Shown: piece by piece, positions 1 to 10,208 of the stretch | Position numbering within the stretch: position 1 is the stretch's first letter | Layout of the letters: the number at the start of each line of letters is the position of its first letter | Assembly: GCF_005280195.1 (NCBI RefSeq) | Contig: NZ_SZPR01000008.1 | Location: 593,346-657,345, forward strand | Direction: 5' to 3' | Length of the DNA stretch: 64,000 nucleotides | Source of the DNA: Streptomyces galbus | Lineage (GTDB): Bacteria > Actinomycetota > Actinomycetes > Streptomycetales > Streptomycetaceae | Position numbers and translations under genes: made by a program | The notes under the pieces: generated by a model | Databases searched by the model: none | Told to the model about the DNA's origin: nothing | The model's input: only the letters and a program-made list of their open reading frames with translations

Positions 1-1071
1 GCCGGAGGCCCAGATGGTGCCGAACGGCATCTTGTCGGAGCTGTCGAGCCCGGTGGGCGCGGAGACGGCGAGGTCGAAGTCGGCGGGGATGACGTTCGCC
101 GACTCGTTCTCCACCCAGGAGCCGTTGGGGATGAACAGCGCCTGCCCCTTGGCCCACGCCGTCTGCGACTGGATGTGGTCCAGGCCGGGGGTGCCCTTGA
201 GGACGTAGCCCTTCTTGTAGAGCTCGTAGTACGCCTCGAAACACGCCTTGACCGCGGGGTGCTTCCAGGCGCCCGGCTCCAGGTTGTCGATGGCGTCGAG
301 GACTTCACGCCCGCCGACCTTGCCGATCATCGGGTACAGCGAGAACGGGATGTAGTACGGGTACTTGCCCGCGTACGTCCAGCCCGCCATGCCCTTCTTC
401 TTGGCCTTGGCGCACACCGCGAGCATCTGGTCCCAGGTCTCCGGGTACTGCTCGTCGAGCGAGTCCAGCGCCTTCTGCGAGTACCAGACGCCGTACACGG
501 TGTAGGCGTAGTACAGGATCCACACCGGGTTGCCGTCGAACTGGCCCATCTCGACGATCCCGGGCCGCAGGGTGTCGCGGACCTTCTTGTTCGGGTCGTC
601 GTAGGACGGGGCGTCCAGCAGCGGGGTGAGGTCGGCGAGCTGGTTCTTGCCGACCAGGACGCCCATGTCCATCTGCTCGGCGCCGGAGTTGTCGATGAGG
701 TCGGGCGGGGTGCCCTGGTTGAAGCGGGGCTGGAGGGTGGACTGGATCTTCTGGGTGGCGGCGAACTTCACCTTCGCCTTGGGGAAGTTCTTCTCGTAGA
801 CCTTGACCGCGTCTTCGGCGTACTCCTTGCCGAAACCGCCGTCGAACAGGACGAACTCCATCTTCGCGGTGTCGTTGACCGCGAGGGGGTTCTTCGCGGT
901 CTTCTTGCCCGCTTTCGCCTTGTCCTCGTCGTCGCCGCCGCCACTGCTGGCGCAGGCGGAGAGGAATCCCATGGCCGGGGCGGCCAGCAGACCGAGTGCG
1001 GCGGACCGCTTGATCAGATCGCGGCGGCCGGTGCCGGGACGGCCGTGGTTCTCTGCGGACGTGGATCCCAT
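1..1071 (-). CDS. ngcE: NgcE-like N-acetylglucosamine/chitobiose ABC transporter substrate-binding lipoprotein (3' end outside window)
   Basis: Extracytoplasmic sugar-binding receptor of a carbohydrate ABC importer (SBP family 1). 357 codons are visible; the C-terminus lies beyond position 1. The N-terminus has a twin-arginine stretch (GRRDLIK, residues 15-21), a hydrophobic segment and the lipobox LSAC with Cys40, so it is predicted to be a Tat-exported lipoprotein. An acidic/Lys linker follows, then an SBP core rich in Trp/Tyr (for example WILYYAYTVYGVWYSQ). The family call is firm. The NgcE assignment (uptake of GlcNAc and chitobiose in Streptomyces) rests on sequence resemblance from memory, neighbourhood with aconitase and murA, and a DasR-like box upstream. 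Permease genes expected downstream are outside the window. It diverges from the GH92 gene. Confidence 0.8.
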   Translation of the reverse strand, partial: MGSTSAENHGRPGTGRRDLIKRSAALGLLAAPAMGFLSACASSGGGDDEDKAKAGKKTAKNPLAVNDTAKMEFVLFDGGFGKEYAEDAVKVYEKNFPKAKVKFAATQKIQSTLQPRFNQGTPPDLIDNSGAEQMDMGVLVGKNQLADLTPLLDAPSYDDPNKKVRDTLRPGIVEMGQFDGNPVWILYYAYTVYGVWYSQKALDSLDEQYPETWDQMLAVCAKAKKKGMAGWTYAGKYPYYIPFSLYPMIGKVGGREVLDAIDNLEPGAWKHPAVKACFEAYYELYKKGYVLKGTPGLDHIQSQTAWAKGQALFIPNGSWVENESANVIPADFDLAVSAPTGLDSSDKMPFGTIWASG

Positions 1072-1163
1072 GCTCAAGTCCTCGCCTTCTCCAGGACTCA
1101 GGCGGTGAACCGGATCCTCCCGGCACCGCGGTCGGGCCAAGCTGGTTCGTGCAGGAAACGCCG

Positions 1164-1179
1164 ACAGGTATAGTCCACT
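1164..1179. promoter_or_regulatory. DasR-responsive element (dre)-like site
   Basis: The 16-mer ACAGGTATAGTCCACT matches the dre consensus (A[C/G]TGGTCTAGACCA[C/G]T) at 13 of 16 positions by eye. It lies 93 bp upstream of the ngcE start, in the 336-bp divergent gap before GH92. DasR is the GntR-family repressor of GlcNAc and chitin genes, so its presence fits the transporter. A weak TTGACC/TAGGAC promoter-like pair for GH92 (1337-1342, 1367-1372, spacing too long) and a degenerate LacI-like element near 1291-1306 are also in this gap. No binding data are available to me. Confidence 0.55.
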
Positions 1180-1369
1180 TCCCGCCAGCGGAGCAAGATC
1201 GAATGCAAGGTTGGTCGGTGGTCTTTTCCGAAGTGAGACCTCGTGGAAATATGTCCGGCCCGCGGCGGCCGGGCCGGGAGAATTCGCGACATGGGCAGCG
1301 CTTTCCCCTGCCAACGTCCTTGACATCACTCGCCACTTGACCCCCTACTGAGTGCTGCGAACGGAGTAG

Positions 1370-1381
1370 GACAACGTTGTC
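1370..1381. promoter_or_regulatory. LacI-type operator GACAACGTTGTC at the GH92 promoter
   Basis: A perfect 12-bp palindrome with a central CG, typical of LacI/GalR operators. It overlaps a possible -10 (TAGGAC, 1367-1372) and ends 9 bp before the GH92 ribosome binding site. A second copy sharing 14 bp (GGACAACGTTGTCG) is at 5363-5376, after the gene. The cognate repressor is not in this window. Confidence 0.6.
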
Positions 1382-1407
1382 GGACCCGCGCAGGAGGGTG
1401 CTCGCGC

Positions 1408-4400
1408 ATGCAGCGACACGGAAGACGGTTCCGTGGTTCCCGGGCGGCCGTGATCACGGCCGCCCTCGTGATGTCCGTGGGCGCGCCCGGTGCGGCAGCC
1501 GCCCTGCCGGCGCCGCCGGCCCTGCCCGCCCAGCAGTTCGCCTCCTCCTTCGAGGCGGGACAGCCGGCGCCCGACTGGGTCACCACGCCCGAGACGGCCC
1601 CCGGCGGCGGCAAGCGCGCCTCGGGCGTGGACGGCGGCTACGGCGGCGGCCTGCCCGGTGACGTCACCGACCGGGTCACCGCCGTACGGGCCAACGACGA
1701 GAACACCGGCGGCGGCGAGGTGAAGGAGAACCTCCTCGACGGCGAGGCGAGCACCAAGTGGCTCACCTTCACGGCGACCGGCTGGGTCGAGTTCGACCTC
1801 GACCAGCCGGTCCGGCTCGCCTCCTACGCCCTGACGTCGGCCAACGACGCCGCCGAACGCGACCCGGCCGACTGGACGTTGAAGGGCTCGGACGACGGCA
1901 CCCACTGGACCGACCTGGACAGCCGCTCCGGGGAGAGCTTCGGCGAGCGCTTCCAGACCAAGACGTACGCCGTCACCCCCACGGACGGGGCGTACCGGCA
2001 CCTGCGGCTGGAGATCACCGCCAACCACGGTGCGGGCATCCTCCAGCTCGCCGACGTGCGGCTGGGCACGGGCGGCCCGAGCGGCCCGGTCCCGCCGGAC
2101 ATGCTGGCGGTCGTGGACCGGGGACCGAGCGGCTCCCCCACGGCCAAGGCGGGCGCCGGGTTCACCGGCCGCCGGGCGCTGCGCTACGCGGGCCGGCACA
2201 CGACACCGGGGCGGGCGTACGCCTACGACAAGGTCTTCGACGTGAACGTGCGGGTGACCGGCCGCACCGAACTGGCGTACCGCATCTTCCCGGCGATGGC
2301 CGACGGCGACCGCGACTACGACGCCACGAACGTCGCCGTGGACCTGGCGTTCACCGACGGCACCTACCTCAGCGACCTCGGGGCGGCGGACCAGCACGGC
2401 TTCCCGCTGTCGCCGCGCGGACAGGGCGCGGCCAAGGTGCTGTACGTCAACCAGTGGAACGACGTGGTCGCGCGGATCGGTGCGGTCGCCGCGGGCAAGA
2501 CGGTCGACCGGATCCTGCTGGGCTACGACTCCCCCGCCGGGCCGGCGCGCTTCCGGGGCTGGCTGGACGACGTGAGCCTGCGGAAGGCCGCGCCCGAGCG
2601 GCCCGCGGCGCACCTGTCCGACTACGCGCTCACCACCCGCGGGACCAATTCCAGCGGCTCGTTCTCCCGCGGCAACACCTTCCCGGCGACGGCCGTGCCG
2701 CACGGCTTCACCTTCTGGACGCCGGTGACCAACGCCTCGTCGCTGAGCTGGCTGTACGACTACGCACGGGCCAACAACGCCGACAACCTGCCGCAGATCC
2801 AGGCGTTCAGCGCGAGCCACGAGCCGAGCCCGTGGATGGGCGACCGGCAGACGTTCCAGCTCATGCCGTCCGCGGCGGCGGGCGTCCCGCCCACCGGCCG
2901 GGCGGCGCGGGCGCTGGCGTTCCGGCACCAGAACGAGACGGCCCGGCCGTACCTGTACGGGGTGCGGTTCGAGAACGGGCTGCGGGCCGAGATGGCGCCG
3001 ACCGACCACGCGGCGATGCTGCGCTTCACCTACCCCGGGGACGACGCGAGCGTGGTCTTCGACAACGTGACCGACCAGGCGGGGCTGACCCTGGACCGGG
3101 CGGCCGGCGTGGTGAGCGGCTACTCGGACGTGAAGTCCGGCCTGTCGACGGGCGCCACCCGGCTGTTCGTCTACGGCGAGTTCGACGCGCCCGTGACGGA
3201 CGGGGCGTCCAGCGGCGCCACCGGCTACCTGCGCTTCGACGCGGGCGCCGACCGCACGGTCTCCCTGCGGCTGGCCACCTCGCTGATCAGCGTGGACCAG
3301 GCGCGCGACAACCTGCGCCAGGAGATCCCCGAGGGCACCGCCTTCACGACCGTGCGGGACCGGGCCCGTGCCCAGTGGGACCGGCTGCTGGGCAAGGTCG
3401 AGGTCGAGGGCGCCACCCAGGACCAGCTCACGACCCTGTACTCGAGCCTGTACCGGCTCTACCTGTACCCCAACTCGGGTTTCGAGAAGGTCGGTTCGAC
3501 CTACCGGTACGCCTCGCCGTTCTCGCCGATGCCCGGTCCGGACACGCCGACGCACACCGGGGCGCGGATCGTCGACGGCAAGGTGTACGTCAACAACGGC
3601 TTCTGGGACACCTACCGCACGGCCTGGCCCGCGTACGCGCTGCTGACGCCCACTCAGGCGGGTGAGCTGACCGACGGGTTCGTGCAGCAGTACCGGGACG
3701 GCGGGTGGATCTCCCGCTGGTCCTCCCCCGGGTACGCCGACCTGATGACCGGCACCTCCTCGGACGTCGCGTTCGCCGACGCCTACGTCAAGGGTGTGCC
3801 CTTCGACGCGCGGGCCGCGTACGAGGCGGCGCTGAAGAACGCGACCGTGGTGCCGCCCTCGTCGGGCGTGGGCCGCAAGGGCATGGCGACCTCGCCGTTC
3901 CTCGGCTACACCAGCACCGCCACCCACGAGGGGCTGTCCTGGGCGCTGGAGGGCTACCTCAACGACTACGGCATCGCCCGGATGGGGCAGCAGCTCTTCA
4001 GGACGACGGGCGAGAAGCGCTACGCCGAGGAGTCGGCCTACTTCATGGACCGCGCCCTCGGCTACGTCCGCCTCTTCGACTCCCGGGCCGGGTTCTTCCA
4101 GGGCCGCGACGAGAAGGGCGCCTGGCGGGTGCCGTCGGACCGCTACGACCCGCGGGTGTGGGGCTACGACTACACCGAGACCAACGGCTGGGGGTACGCC
4201 TTCACCGCCCCGCAGGACACCCGGGGCCTGGCCAACCTGTACGGCGGCCGCGACAAGCTGGCACAGAAGCTGGACACCTACTTCGCCACACCCGAGACCG
4301 CCTCCCCCGAGTTCGCCGGGTCCTACGGCGGGGTCATCCACGAGATGACGGAGGCGCGGGACGTGCGGATGGGGATGTACGGCCACTCCAACCAGGTCGC

Positions 4401-5214
4401 GCACCACGTGACCTACATGTACGACGCGGCGGGCAGGCCGTGGGAGACCCAGGCCAAGGTGCGCGAGGTGTTGTCCCGGCTGTACACGGGCAGTTCGATC
4501 GGCCAGGGCTACCACGGCGACGAGGACAACGGCGAGCAGTCGGCCTGGTACCTGTTCTCGGCGCTGGGCTTCTACCCGCTGGTGATGGGCAGCGGCGAAT
4601 ACGCCGTCGGCTCACCGCTGTTCACGAAGGCGACCGTGCACCTGGAGAACGGCAAGGACCTCGTGGTGAAGGCACCGGGCAACAGCACCCGCAACGTCTA
4701 CGTGCAGGGCCTGAAGGTCAACGGCCGCGCCTGGAAGTCGACCGCCCTGCCCCACGACCTGCTGGCCAGGGGGGCGGTGCTGGAGTTCACCATGGGACCG
4801 CGCCCGTCGGCCTGGGGCAGCGGGAAGGACGCGGCACCGGTGTCGATCACCCGGGACGACGAGGTGCCGACGCCCCGGCAGGACGTCCTGGCGGGCGAGG
4901 GTGCCCTGTTCGACAACACCTCGGCGACCGGCCAGGACGTGTCGGGCACGGTCGACCTGCCGGTCGCGCGGGAGGCCGAGGCGGTGCGCTACACCCTGAC
5001 GTCCGACGAGGCGGCCCGCGCACCGGCCGGCTGGACCCTGCAGGGCTCAGCCGACGGCACGGCGTGGACGGACCTCGACCACCGCACCGGCGAGACGTTC
5101 GCCTGGAACCGCCAGACCCGGGCCTTCTCGGTCGCCCACCCGGGCGCGTACCGGCACTACCGGCTGGTGTTCGCCGGGGAGGCACGCCTGACGGAGGCCG
5201 AGCTGCTGTCGTAG
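1408..5214 (+). CDS. Secreted GH92 alpha-mannosidase with F5/8-type C (CBM32-like) domains
   Basis: 1268 aa. GH92 enzymes are Ca-dependent exo-alpha-mannosidases acting on mannans and N-glycans. The ATG at 1408 follows CAGGAGGG. A Sec signal peptide ends near AAA at about residue 33. A discoidin-like domain spans roughly residues 85-215 (SDDGTHWTDLDSRSG), then a linker, then the GH92 core from about 400 (NSSGSFSRGNTFPATAVPHGF) to 1130, including the catalytic-base region GDEDNGEQSAWYLFSALGFYP. A second discoidin-like segment closes the protein (about 1170-1268, SADGTAWTDLDHRTGETF). Length exceeds a bare GH92 (about 750 aa) because of these binding modules. It is monocistronic, with an operator at its promoter. 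Linkage specificity cannot be read from sequence. Confidence 0.93.
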   Translation: MQRHGRRFRGSRAAVITAALVMSVGAPGAAAALPAPPALPAQQFASSFEAGQPAPDWVTTPETAPGGGKRASGVDGGYGGGLPGDVTDRVTAVRANDENTGGGEVKENLLDGEASTKWLTFTATGWVEFDLDQPVRLASYALTSANDAAERDPADWTLKGSDDGTHWTDLDSRSGESFGERFQTKTYAVTPTDGAYRHLRLEITANHGAGILQLADVRLGTGGPSGPVPPDMLAVVDRGPSGSPTAKAGAGFTGRRALRYAGRHTTPGRAYAYDKVFDVNVRVTGRTELAYRIFPAMADGDRDYDATNVAVDLAFTDGTYLSDLGAADQHGFPLSPRGQGAAKVLYVNQWNDVVARIGAVAAGKTVDRILLGYDSPAGPARFRGWLDDVSLRKAAPERPAAHLSDYALTTRGTNSSGSFSRGNTFPATAVPHGFTFWTPVTNASSLSWLYDYARANNADNLPQIQAFSASHEPSPWMGDRQTFQLMPSAAAGVPPTGRAARALAFRHQNETARPYLYGVRFENGLRAEMAPTDHAAMLRFTYPGDDASVVFDNVTDQAGLTLDRAAGVVSGYSDVKSGLSTGATRLFVYGEFDAPVTDGASSGATGYLRFDAGADRTVSLRLATSLISVDQARDNLRQEIPEGTAFTTVRDRARAQWDRLLGKVEVEGATQDQLTTLYSSLYRLYLYPNSGFEKVGSTYRYASPFSPMPGPDTPTHTGARIVDGKVYVNNGFWDTYRTAWPAYALLTPTQAGELTDGFVQQYRDGGWISRWSSPGYADLMTGTSSDVAFADAYVKGVPFDARAAYEAALKNATVVPPSSGVGRKGMATSPFLGYTSTATHEGLSWALEGYLNDYGIARMGQQLFRTTGEKRYAEESAYFMDRALGYVRLFDSRAGFFQGRDEKGAWRVPSDRYDPRVWGYDYTETNGWGYAFTAPQDTRGLANLYGGRDKLAQKLDTYFATPETASPEFAGSYGGVIHEMTEARDVRMGMYGHSNQVAHHVTYMYDAAGRPWETQAKVREVLSRLYTGSSIGQGYHGDEDNGEQSAWYLFSALGFYPLVMGSGEYAVGSPLFTKATVHLENGKDLVVKAPGNSTRNVYVQGLKVNGRAWKSTALPHDLLARGAVLEFTMGPRPSAWGSGKDAAPVSITRDDEVPTPRQDVLAGEGALFDNTSATGQDVSGTVDLPVAREAEAVRYTLTSDEAARAPAGWTLQGSADGTAWTDLDHRTGETFAWNRQTRAFSVAHPGAYRHYRLVFAGEARLTEAELLS

Positions 5215-5363
5215 GCGCGCGGCGCACCGCGTGACCTGTCCGTGCCCGTCCTGCCGACGCAGGGCGGGCACGGGCGCGCTGCCGTCCGCTGCGAGCCAAC
5301 TCACGTGCTCCGCATGGTGGTTGAGTGATCGTTGGGTGATACAGTCGGTAACGACCACACGCG

Positions 5364-5375
5364 GACAACGTTGTC
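5364..5375. promoter_or_regulatory. Second LacI-type operator GACAACGTTGTC (orphan)
   Basis: Identical 12-bp palindrome, within a 14-bp identity, to the GH92 promoter site, but located 150 bp beyond the GH92 stop. It could serve as a distal auxiliary operator about 4 kb away, or mark a lost promoter. An AT-richer stretch (5320-5345) just upstream resembles a promoter. Confidence 0.5.
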
Positions 5376-5567
5376 GACGCGCAACGCCGTCCCCGCACCC
5401 CTCCCCCGCCCGCGGCACCGCCCGGTCCGGGGGACCCCCTCGGCCGACCCACTCCCCCGTCCGGTCGGCCGACTCGCGGACCCGGTGGCCGATCGGCTCA
5501 TCGGCCGCCGGGTCCGTCCCGAGCGCAGGAGGCGGGAGCAGACCCGGGCGGGTTCCGGTCCGCCGCA

Positions 5568-5581
5568 TGGGAGCGCTCCCA
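5568..5581. promoter_or_regulatory. CebR box TGGGAGCGCTCCCA (orphan)
   Basis: A perfect match to the 14-bp palindrome recognised by CebR, the LacI-family cello-oligosaccharide-responsive repressor of cellulase and cellobiose-uptake genes in Streptomyces. No gene start lies within 200 bp on either strand, as both flanking genes point toward it. The same 14-mer precedes the LPMO gene at 14364-14377. Confidence 0.8.
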
Positions 5582-5674
5582 CCTCCCGCGCGGACCGTAG
5601 CGCCGATCGACGCACTTGTAAACGTCCCGCGCACGGATGCCCGCACGGGGCCGGGCCGGTCCGCCGACGGCGAA

Positions 5675-5706
5675 GGGCCGCGCCCCGGTCACCCGGGACG
5701 CGGCCC
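5675..5706. terminator. Hairpin terminator downstream of aconitase
   Basis: A GGGCCGCGCCCCGG / CCCGGGACGCGGCCC stem with one mismatch and a short loop, about 95 bp beyond the aconitase stop. A second hairpin (GGTCCG/CGGACC, 5761-5780) sits between it and the stop. GC-rich without a U-tract, as usual in Streptomyces; it could work in both directions. Confidence 0.6.
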
Positions 5707-5800
5707 CCGACCGCCCTGCAGGCAGCGCCCGTCGGCGGTCCACCGGCCTGTCGGCCCGCCGGTCCGACGGCCGACGGACCGGCCGTGTGCCCGCGTGCGC

Positions 5801-8635
<2,835 letters not shown>

Positions 8636-8705
8636 GACAGTCTCCTTCATTGATGTGCGCGTACCACCACGATCCTGCCGCCACGCCGGCTCGACCCGTG
8701 CGCTG

Positions 8706-8720
8706 AGGTTAGGCTAAGTT
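8706..8720. promoter_or_regulatory. Iron-box-like site upstream of acnA
   Basis: AGGTTAGGCTAAGTT matches the core of the DtxR/IdeR/DmdR iron box (AGGTTAGGCTAACCT) at 13 of 15 positions. It is followed by TAGGTAACC, which may extend it. It lies 71 bp upstream of the acnA GTG. Iron-dependent control of an Fe-S enzyme is plausible; no binding evidence is available here. Confidence 0.5.
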
Positions 8721-8775
8721 AGGTAACCCTTACTGCCAGACCGATTGCGTGCGGCTGCGGTGCGCCTCGGCAGAT

Positions 8776-8794
8776 ATCTCGATGTCGAGATAAC
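8776..8794. promoter_or_regulatory. Hyphenated palindrome ATCTC-N6-GAGATAAC upstream of acnA
   Basis: The core TATCTCGATGTCGAGATA (8775-8792) has perfect 8-bp arms around TG. It shares ATCTC-N6-GAGATAAC with the murA-fusion promoter at 10181-10199. It lies about 140 bp upstream of acnA and 280 bp upstream of the dienelactone hydrolase. An ATG follows 9 bp later (8803) but opens only a 15-codon frame. Confidence 0.5.
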
Positions 8795-9027
8795 TCTAGT
8801 ACATGAGGGCGGGAAGGTCATGCGCGGGCGGGGTCGCACCGTGGCATTGAGCCCGACACGGGCCGACAGCCTCGAGGTCGATCGGCTAGGGTCTGCGGTC
8901 ATGACCACCGGGACGGCATCGCGCCATACACGGATCGGTGACCCGGTGCCCCTCTGAGCGCCGTACGGGCCGGAGCGGGCCCGCTGCTCGGACGAGGGCC
9001 CGGCACTGCCGCGCGGGCTCCGCCTCC

Positions 9028-9063
9028 GTCGTGTTGACAACAGGCTCGGCACCTCAACACGAC
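9028..9063. promoter_or_regulatory. 10-bp inverted repeat overlapping the DLH promoter
   Basis: GTCGTGTTGA (9028-9037) and TCAACACGAC (9054-9063) are exact reverse complements separated by 16 bp. The left arm contributes to a TTGACA-like hexamer (9034-9039) and the right arm abuts the AGGAG ribosome binding site. It could be an operator or an mRNA hairpin controlling the downstream hydrolase. Confidence 0.45.
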
Positions 9064-9073
9064 AGGAGCGACC

Positions 9074-9808
9074 ATGCCCACCAAGACACTCCGAATCACC
9101 ACCGCGGACGGCCGGGCCGACGCCTTCGTCGCCTTCCCGGAGCACGGCGAGCGGCACCCCGGGGTACTGATGTACCCGGACGGCTTCGGCATCCGTCCGG
9201 TGCTGCGGGAGATGGCCCGCGAACTGGCCGGGCACGGGTACTGCGTGCTCGTCCCGAACCTCTTCTACCGGCACGGCCCGGCACCGGTGATCGATCTCCC
9301 CGAGCACATCGGGGAGGAGGTCCGGCCCGCGCTCATGGCCCGGCTGATGCCCTTGATCGAGGCGCACACCGCCGACCGCGCCCTGAGCGACGCCGACGCC
9401 TACCTGGCGTTCCTCACCGCCCGGCCCGAGGTGGCCGCCGGACCGGTCGCGGTGACCGGCTACTGCATAGGCGGCCTCCTGGCGGTGCGCACGGCCTCGG
9501 CGCACCCCGGACGGGTATCGGCCGTCGCCGCGTTCCACGCTCCTGTGGGCGCGGCCGGGCCCGACGCTCTTGCGGGCCTCACCGCCCAGGTCCACTTCGG
9601 CCACGCCGAGAGCGACCTGACGCCCGAGGCACTGGGCGAGCTCAACCAGGCGCTGGACGTCGCGGGGGTCAGCCACACCTCCGAGATCTACCCCGGCACC
9701 CTCCACGGCTTCACCATGGCCGACACCGACGCCTTCGACCCCGCCGGGCTACGGCGTCACTGGGACCGCCTGCTCCCCCTCCTCGACCGCGCACTGGCCG
9801 GCAACTGA
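9074..9808 (+). CDS. Dienelactone hydrolase family protein
   Basis: 244 aa cytoplasmic alpha/beta hydrolase. ATG at 9074 is preceded by AGGAG at 9064-9068. The nucleophile is Cys in GYCIGG (about residue 136), the family hallmark in place of the usual Ser. A late Asp region (GHAESDLTP) and His in LHGFTM complete the triad. Classical members open dienelactone in chlorocatechol degradation, but Streptomyces genomes carry several paralogues of unknown substrate and no catabolic partners are adjacent. Monocistronic, with an inverted repeat at the promoter. Confidence 0.88.
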   Translation: MPTKTLRITTADGRADAFVAFPEHGERHPGVLMYPDGFGIRPVLREMARELAGHGYCVLVPNLFYRHGPAPVIDLPEHIGEEVRPALMARLMPLIEAHTADRALSDADAYLAFLTARPEVAAGPVAVTGYCIGGLLAVRTASAHPGRVSAVAAFHAPVGAAGPDALAGLTAQVHFGHAESDLTPEALGELNQALDVAGVSHTSEIYPGTLHGFTMADTDAFDPAGLRRHWDRLLPLLDRALAGN

Positions 9809-9946
9809 GACTCCGGCCAGCCGACCGGACTCGAGGCGGCCGGATGGGCCGAGTTGACGGAACGTGAGGCCCGGCGGGGTGCCTCATTGCCGGGAGCCGG
9901 GGTAAGCGCAGTCCAACGAACCGAACCGGACCGAGAAGGAGGCGTA

Positions 9947-10144
9947 ATGCCCCTCACCTTCCGCAAGAGCTTCCGCATCCTCCCCGGAGTGCGCCTGAAC
10001 ATCAACAAGCGCTCCTGGTCCATCACCACCGGCGGCAAGAACGGGCCCAAGCACACGCACAGCAGCACCGGACGTCGTACGACATCGATGGATTTGCCCG
10101 GACCTTTCGGGTGGCGGAAGACCCACAAGGGCGGCAGCCACTGA
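9947..10144 (+). CDS. Small DUF4236 protein
   Basis: 65 aa. ATG at 9947 follows GAAGGAGG at 9935-9942. The sequence shows the DUF4236 pattern: FRKSFRILPGVRLNINKRSWSITTGG, then a second S/T-G-R-R-T-T motif and a G-P-F-G-W turn. The family is a short beta-rich domain of unknown function, often at the N-terminus of larger proteins or as a stand-alone like this. Basic protein without signal peptide or membrane segment. It ends 65 bp before the HTH-MurA gene, whose own promoter lies in between. Confidence 0.8.
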   Translation: MPLTFRKSFRILPGVRLNINKRSWSITTGGKNGPKHTHSSTGRRTTSMDLPGPFGWRKTHKGGSH

Positions 10145-10180
10145 CGTTCCGTCACCCGAACGGACCCCCCAAGAGGCGCC

Positions 10181-10199
10181 ATCTCATATCTGAGATAAC
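10181..10199. promoter_or_regulatory. Putative autoregulatory operator and promoter of the HTH-MurA gene
   Basis: ATCTC-N6-GAGATAAC, with 6-bp arms ATCTCA/TGAGAT around TATC, ends 9 bp before the ATG at 10209. The right arm (GAGATAAC) doubles as a -10-like element and no ribosome binding site lies before the ATG, so the transcript is probably leaderless or nearly so. The match to 8776-8794 and the HTH domain encoded immediately downstream suggest autoregulation. Confidence 0.55.
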
Positions 10200-10208
10200 C
10201 TCAACCTC

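Larger units (their letters stand above)
5215..5800. other. Convergent gene-free gap with orphan operators
   Basis: 586 bp between the 3' ends of GH92 and aconitase. No convincing gene is seen; open frames here have Arg/Pro/Gly-rich translations typical of GC-rich noncoding DNA. It holds a second GACAACGTTGTC palindrome, a perfect CebR box and two hairpins next to the aconitase stop. Operators without a downstream gene suggest a deleted sugar-utilisation gene or an unannotated small transcript. Confidence 0.7.

Noticed and set aside
1291..1306. CebR-like element TGGGCAGCGCTTTCCC near the GH92 promoter
   Set aside because: Central AGCGCT fits but the arms do not pair and several positions differ from the CebR consensus; GACAACGTTGTC nearby is a far better operator.
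8803..8850. Short frame starting 9 bp after the palindrome at 8776
   Set aside because: Position mimics the leaderless murA-fusion start, but only 15 codons follow (MRAGRSCAGGVAPWH).
8745..8957. Possible 45-70 aa protein between acnA and the hydrolase
   Set aside because: No ribosome binding site, no family resemblance, and its 5' part would overlap the palindrome at 8776-8794.
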